From NCBI RefSeq assembly GCF_008014695.1, contig NZ_VOXE01000001.1, positions 682,001 through 746,000 of the forward strand: 64,000 nucleotides of DNA, in the 5' to 3' direction. The first letter of the stretch is position 1, and every line of letters begins with the position of its first letter. This stretch comes from Chryseobacterium sp. GTDB taxonomy: Bacteria > Bacteroidota > Bacteroidia > Flavobacteriales > Weeksellaceae. Made by a program: the position numbers and the translations under genes. The notes under the pieces are model-generated. The model did not search any database, was not told the origin of the DNA, and saw only the letters and a program-made list of their open reading frames with translations. This document shows, piece by piece, positions 61,760-64,000 of the stretch.

Positions 61760-62944
61760 TCAGGAGCCGGCGGCCACTTTTCGGTTCCTGTAATTCCTCA
61801 AACGACTTAATCCCCAGGAAAGCAGTTCCCGCGGGCAGGCGATATTGATCCTGATAAAACCTTCGCCTGACTCTCCGTACATGGTTCCGGGATTGAGCCA
61901 CAGTTTTTCTTCGTCGAGCAATATTTTTGTCAGTCCGGCTGAATCTTCATTTAAAGCGCTGCAGTCGAGCCAAACCAGATACGTCGCCTGCAGCGGAATG
62001 ACCAGGACTTCAGGCAGATATTCAGTGCAAAACTGCTGCAGATACTCAAAGTTTCCGGCCAGATAATCCTTCAGCTCTTCCAGCCACGCTCTTCCATTGG
62101 TATAGGCGGCGATCAGCGCTTCGGCAGCAAGAGGATTCGGATAAGCCGTTTCCTGCATCTCCAGCGTTTTGCGTATCCGCTCCAGCACCTGAAGATCGGG
62201 ACTGATGCTGTAGGCGATGGGTAAGGACGCCAGGTTAAATGTTTTGCACGGGGAACCGCAAGTGATGTGCCTTAGGGCATAACCTTCAGCCGCCCCTACA
62301 AACGGATGATGCTGATGCCCTTTCAGCACCAGATCCGCGTGAATTTCGTCTGAAACGACCATTACTTCATGTCTTGAACATATTTCGGCTATTTTTTCCA
62401 GCTCCTTCTTTTGCCAGGCCTTCCCTACGGGATTGTGGGGATTGCAGAGCAACAGCAGTTTGGTGCCGGGATCTGCGGCTTTGGTTTCCAAATCCTCAAA
62501 ATCTATTTTGTAGTCGCCGTTTTCAAAGATCAGGTTGTTTTTAACCAGGTGCATGCCGCAATTTTCAATGACCGTGAAAAAATGGTTGTAGACAGGAGGC
62601 TGGATGATCATGCTTTCCCCAGGCTTCAGAAAAGTCCTCACAATGGCAGACAGGGTTGGGATCATTCCGGGCCCGGCCAGGATCCATTCTCTTCTGACGG
62701 TAAAGTGATGGACATCCCGCCACCAACCGATTATGGACTCATAGAAATTTTCCGGAATACTTCCGTATCCGAACAGGCCCCCGGAAACCTTATTGATCAG
62801 TGCTTCTGTAATTTCTGGTGCAGTGCGGAAATCCATATCCGCGACCCACATCGGCAGCACCTCCGGATCTTGGGCAAGATCCCATTTCACGGAATCGGTG
62901 CCTCTCCGATCAATTATCTCATCGAAATCATATTTTTCAGCCAT
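61760..62944 (-). CDS. PatB/MalY-type PLP enzyme (putative C-S lyase)
   Basis: 394 residues, fold-type I aminotransferase. Marks: DFDEIIDRRGTDSVKWDL and DVLPMWVADMDFRTAPEI (PatB start), LCNPHNPVGKAWQKKELEKI, VSDEIHADLVLKGHQHHPF and the PLP lysine in GSPCKTFNLASLPIAY. Family members cleave cystathionine or cysteine conjugates. Its start is 5 bases upstream of the stop of the osmoprotectant permease gene, so these two may be cotranscribed. Confidence 0.88.
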   Translation of the reverse strand: MAEKYDFDEIIDRRGTDSVKWDLAQDPEVLPMWVADMDFRTAPEITEALINKVSGGLFGYGSIPENFYESIIGWWRDVHHFTVRREWILAGPGMIPTLSAIVRTFLKPGESMIIQPPVYNHFFTVIENCGMHLVKNNLIFENGDYKIDFEDLETKAADPGTKLLLLCNPHNPVGKAWQKKELEKIAEICSRHEVMVVSDEIHADLVLKGHQHHPFVGAAEGYALRHITCGSPCKTFNLASLPIAYSISPDLQVLERIRKTLEMQETAYPNPLAAEALIAAYTNGRAWLEELKDYLAGNFEYLQQFCTEYLPEVLVIPLQATYLVWLDCSALNEDSAGLTKILLDEEKLWLNPGTMYGESGEGFIRINIACPRELLSWGLSRLRNYRNRKVAAGS

Positions 62945-62949
62945 TGTAT

Positions 62950-64000
62950 TTATTTTTGATCCAGATATTTCCTGAGGTCAGAGATCCTTTTGATATGCAG
63001 GTCATCAGCCTGTTTCCTGCGCATCATCAAAGCGTAGGAATTATTGAATCCAAGGGGTTTCAACCATTTGATTCCATACTGTTTCAGGAATTCTGCATTT
63101 ACATAACCGTAAGTAGTTCCGGCGCTTTGTGTTACCGCTGAGACGGTTTTCGGGTCAGGCTGCAGTAAAACCAGAAGTCCGGTTCCGGTATATTCAGGAT
63201 AAAAATCGATGGCATCATTCATCAGGGCATCAAAACAGATCTTCGTGCCGCCCAAGCCTGTTTTTGTTTCGACCCGGTAGCCGGTGTAGCCTTCGATAAG
63301 CATTTTATATATCTCCGCAAGGATGTACTGTTCCCCGAAGATCTTTGACCCAATTCTCACGGTTCCGGCGTTTCCGTTCTGCGGATCCCTGTATAATTTA
63401 GTGGTCACTAGGAAATCCTTTGCAATTCTATGGGGCGTCTGATGGAGATGATCTGATCTGTAATTGAGGTCTGTCATCAGCGAATCACTGAATTTCCCGG
63501 CCAGGAGATCGAGCGTTTTTTCGAGGTCAGGAAATTTCTGCAGGGTCTTTGTCTTTATGATGGGTGCTGCATAATAAGGAGGAAATATTTTTCTGTCATC
63601 TTCCAGCACATACAAATCAAAGGCCCTGATCCTGCCGTCGGTAGAATAGCCGCTGATCAGATCCAGGTCGCCTTCAAAAGCTGCTTTGTACATGACCGCA
63701 TCATTCACCACCTCCGGATGCACGTTTAGGCCATAAACAGAACGAAGGCCGAGATCTCCGTCCTGTCTTCCCATAAATTCCGGGGTAAAACCGGCTTTGA
63801 GTTTATTCTCGGATCCGGTCTTGAACCAATACCCCGCACCGATCACAACCAGTATCACGGGAAAAATGACCCATAATCTCCGGAGCTGCTGATATCTGAT
63901 CTTTTGAAAAACAGCGATAAGTTTATCCAGCAACACCGCCAATAACGCGGCCGGGATTGCTCCCGCCAGAATCATATTGGTATTGTTGAGTGAGATTCCG
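62950..64000 (-). CDS. Osmoprotectant ABC permease/substrate-binding fusion, partial
   Basis: The frame continues past the right edge; the first visible residues GISLNNTNMILAGAIPAALLAVLLDKLIAVFQ are the end of an OpuC-type permease, followed at about residue 75 by a membrane segment and an OpuC-type substrate-binding domain (GSENKLKAGFTPEFMGRQDGDLGLRSVYGLNV; GTVRIGSKIFGEQYILAEIYKMLIEGYTGYRV; DFYPEYTGTG; MMRRKQADDLHIKRISDLRKYL). Such fusions import glycine betaine, choline or carnitine. The N-terminus and the ATPase gene lie outside the window. Confidence 0.88.
   Translation of the reverse strand, partial: GISLNNTNMILAGAIPAALLAVLLDKLIAVFQKIRYQQLRRLWVIFPVILVVIGAGYWFKTGSENKLKAGFTPEFMGRQDGDLGLRSVYGLNVHPEVVNDAVMYKAAFEGDLDLISGYSTDGRIRAFDLYVLEDDRKIFPPYYAAPIIKTKTLQKFPDLEKTLDLLAGKFSDSLMTDLNYRSDHLHQTPHRIAKDFLVTTKLYRDPQNGNAGTVRIGSKIFGEQYILAEIYKMLIEGYTGYRVETKTGLGGTKICFDALMNDAIDFYPEYTGTGLLVLLQPDPKTVSAVTQSAGTTYGYVNAEFLKQYGIKWLKPLGFNNSYALMMRRKQADDLHIKRISDLRKYLDQK

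Overview
The window looks like a chromosomal segment of a flavobacterium, most likely from the Chryseobacterium/Kaistella group (Weeksellaceae). The evidence is secreted proteins with type IX secretion (T9SS) C-terminal signals, Bacteroidota-type TAnnTTTG promoter elements, few Shine-Dalgarno sites, and Bacteroidota-restricted families (DUF4920, DUF4230, a histone H1-like protein, an HU-like protein). I saw no rRNA, tRNA, CRISPR array, prophage or intact insertion sequence.

Layout. 0-8 kb: a bPH2 membrane pair, menB, an APC permease, a DUF4920 protein, an M14 peptidase, a TerC protein and an XRE regulator with possible operators. 8-13 kb: the two subunits of a 3-oxoacid CoA-transferase, separated by an ABC exporter, a palindrome array, an HU-like protein and a RelE/ParE-type toxin-antitoxin pair. 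13-20 kb: translation genes (rplS; thrS-infC-rpmI-rplT), where infC appears to start at ATA, with small envelope and stress proteins between. 20-28 kb: a secreted M28 peptidase, hisC, two glycosyltransferases, dapD, an NlpC/P60 lipoprotein, a lipocalin and small proteins. 28-34 kb: the four-gene ligase-associated DNA repair operon (exonuclease, ligase, Lhr-like helicase, pdeM). 34-39 kb: a DUF559 nuclease and a siderophore-receptor/PepSY-reductase pair embedded in a family of long inverted and direct repeats. 39-50 kb: large T9SS adhesin-like proteins, small enzymes, a McrA-like SRA-HNH restriction endonuclease, and decayed material (frameshifted cupin, cupin 3' duplicate, S9 peptidase remnant). 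50-54 kb: pstSCAB without phoU.

The most interesting region is 54.4-60.6 kb: a DapB-like reductase with altered active-site residues, cyanophycinase (cphB), a YqcI/YcgG (GntA-type) heme N-oxygenase-like protein, a DUF1989 protein (the family of carboxyguanidine deiminase subunits) and cyanophycin synthetase (cphA). These genes lie in one direction. They suggest synthesis, mobilisation and perhaps guanidino-group modification of an arginine-rich storage polymer in a non-photosynthetic bacterium. The right edge holds a PatB/MalY enzyme and the end of an osmoprotectant permease/binding-protein fusion on the opposite strand.

All functional calls come from motif recognition by eye and family knowledge; no database search was run.
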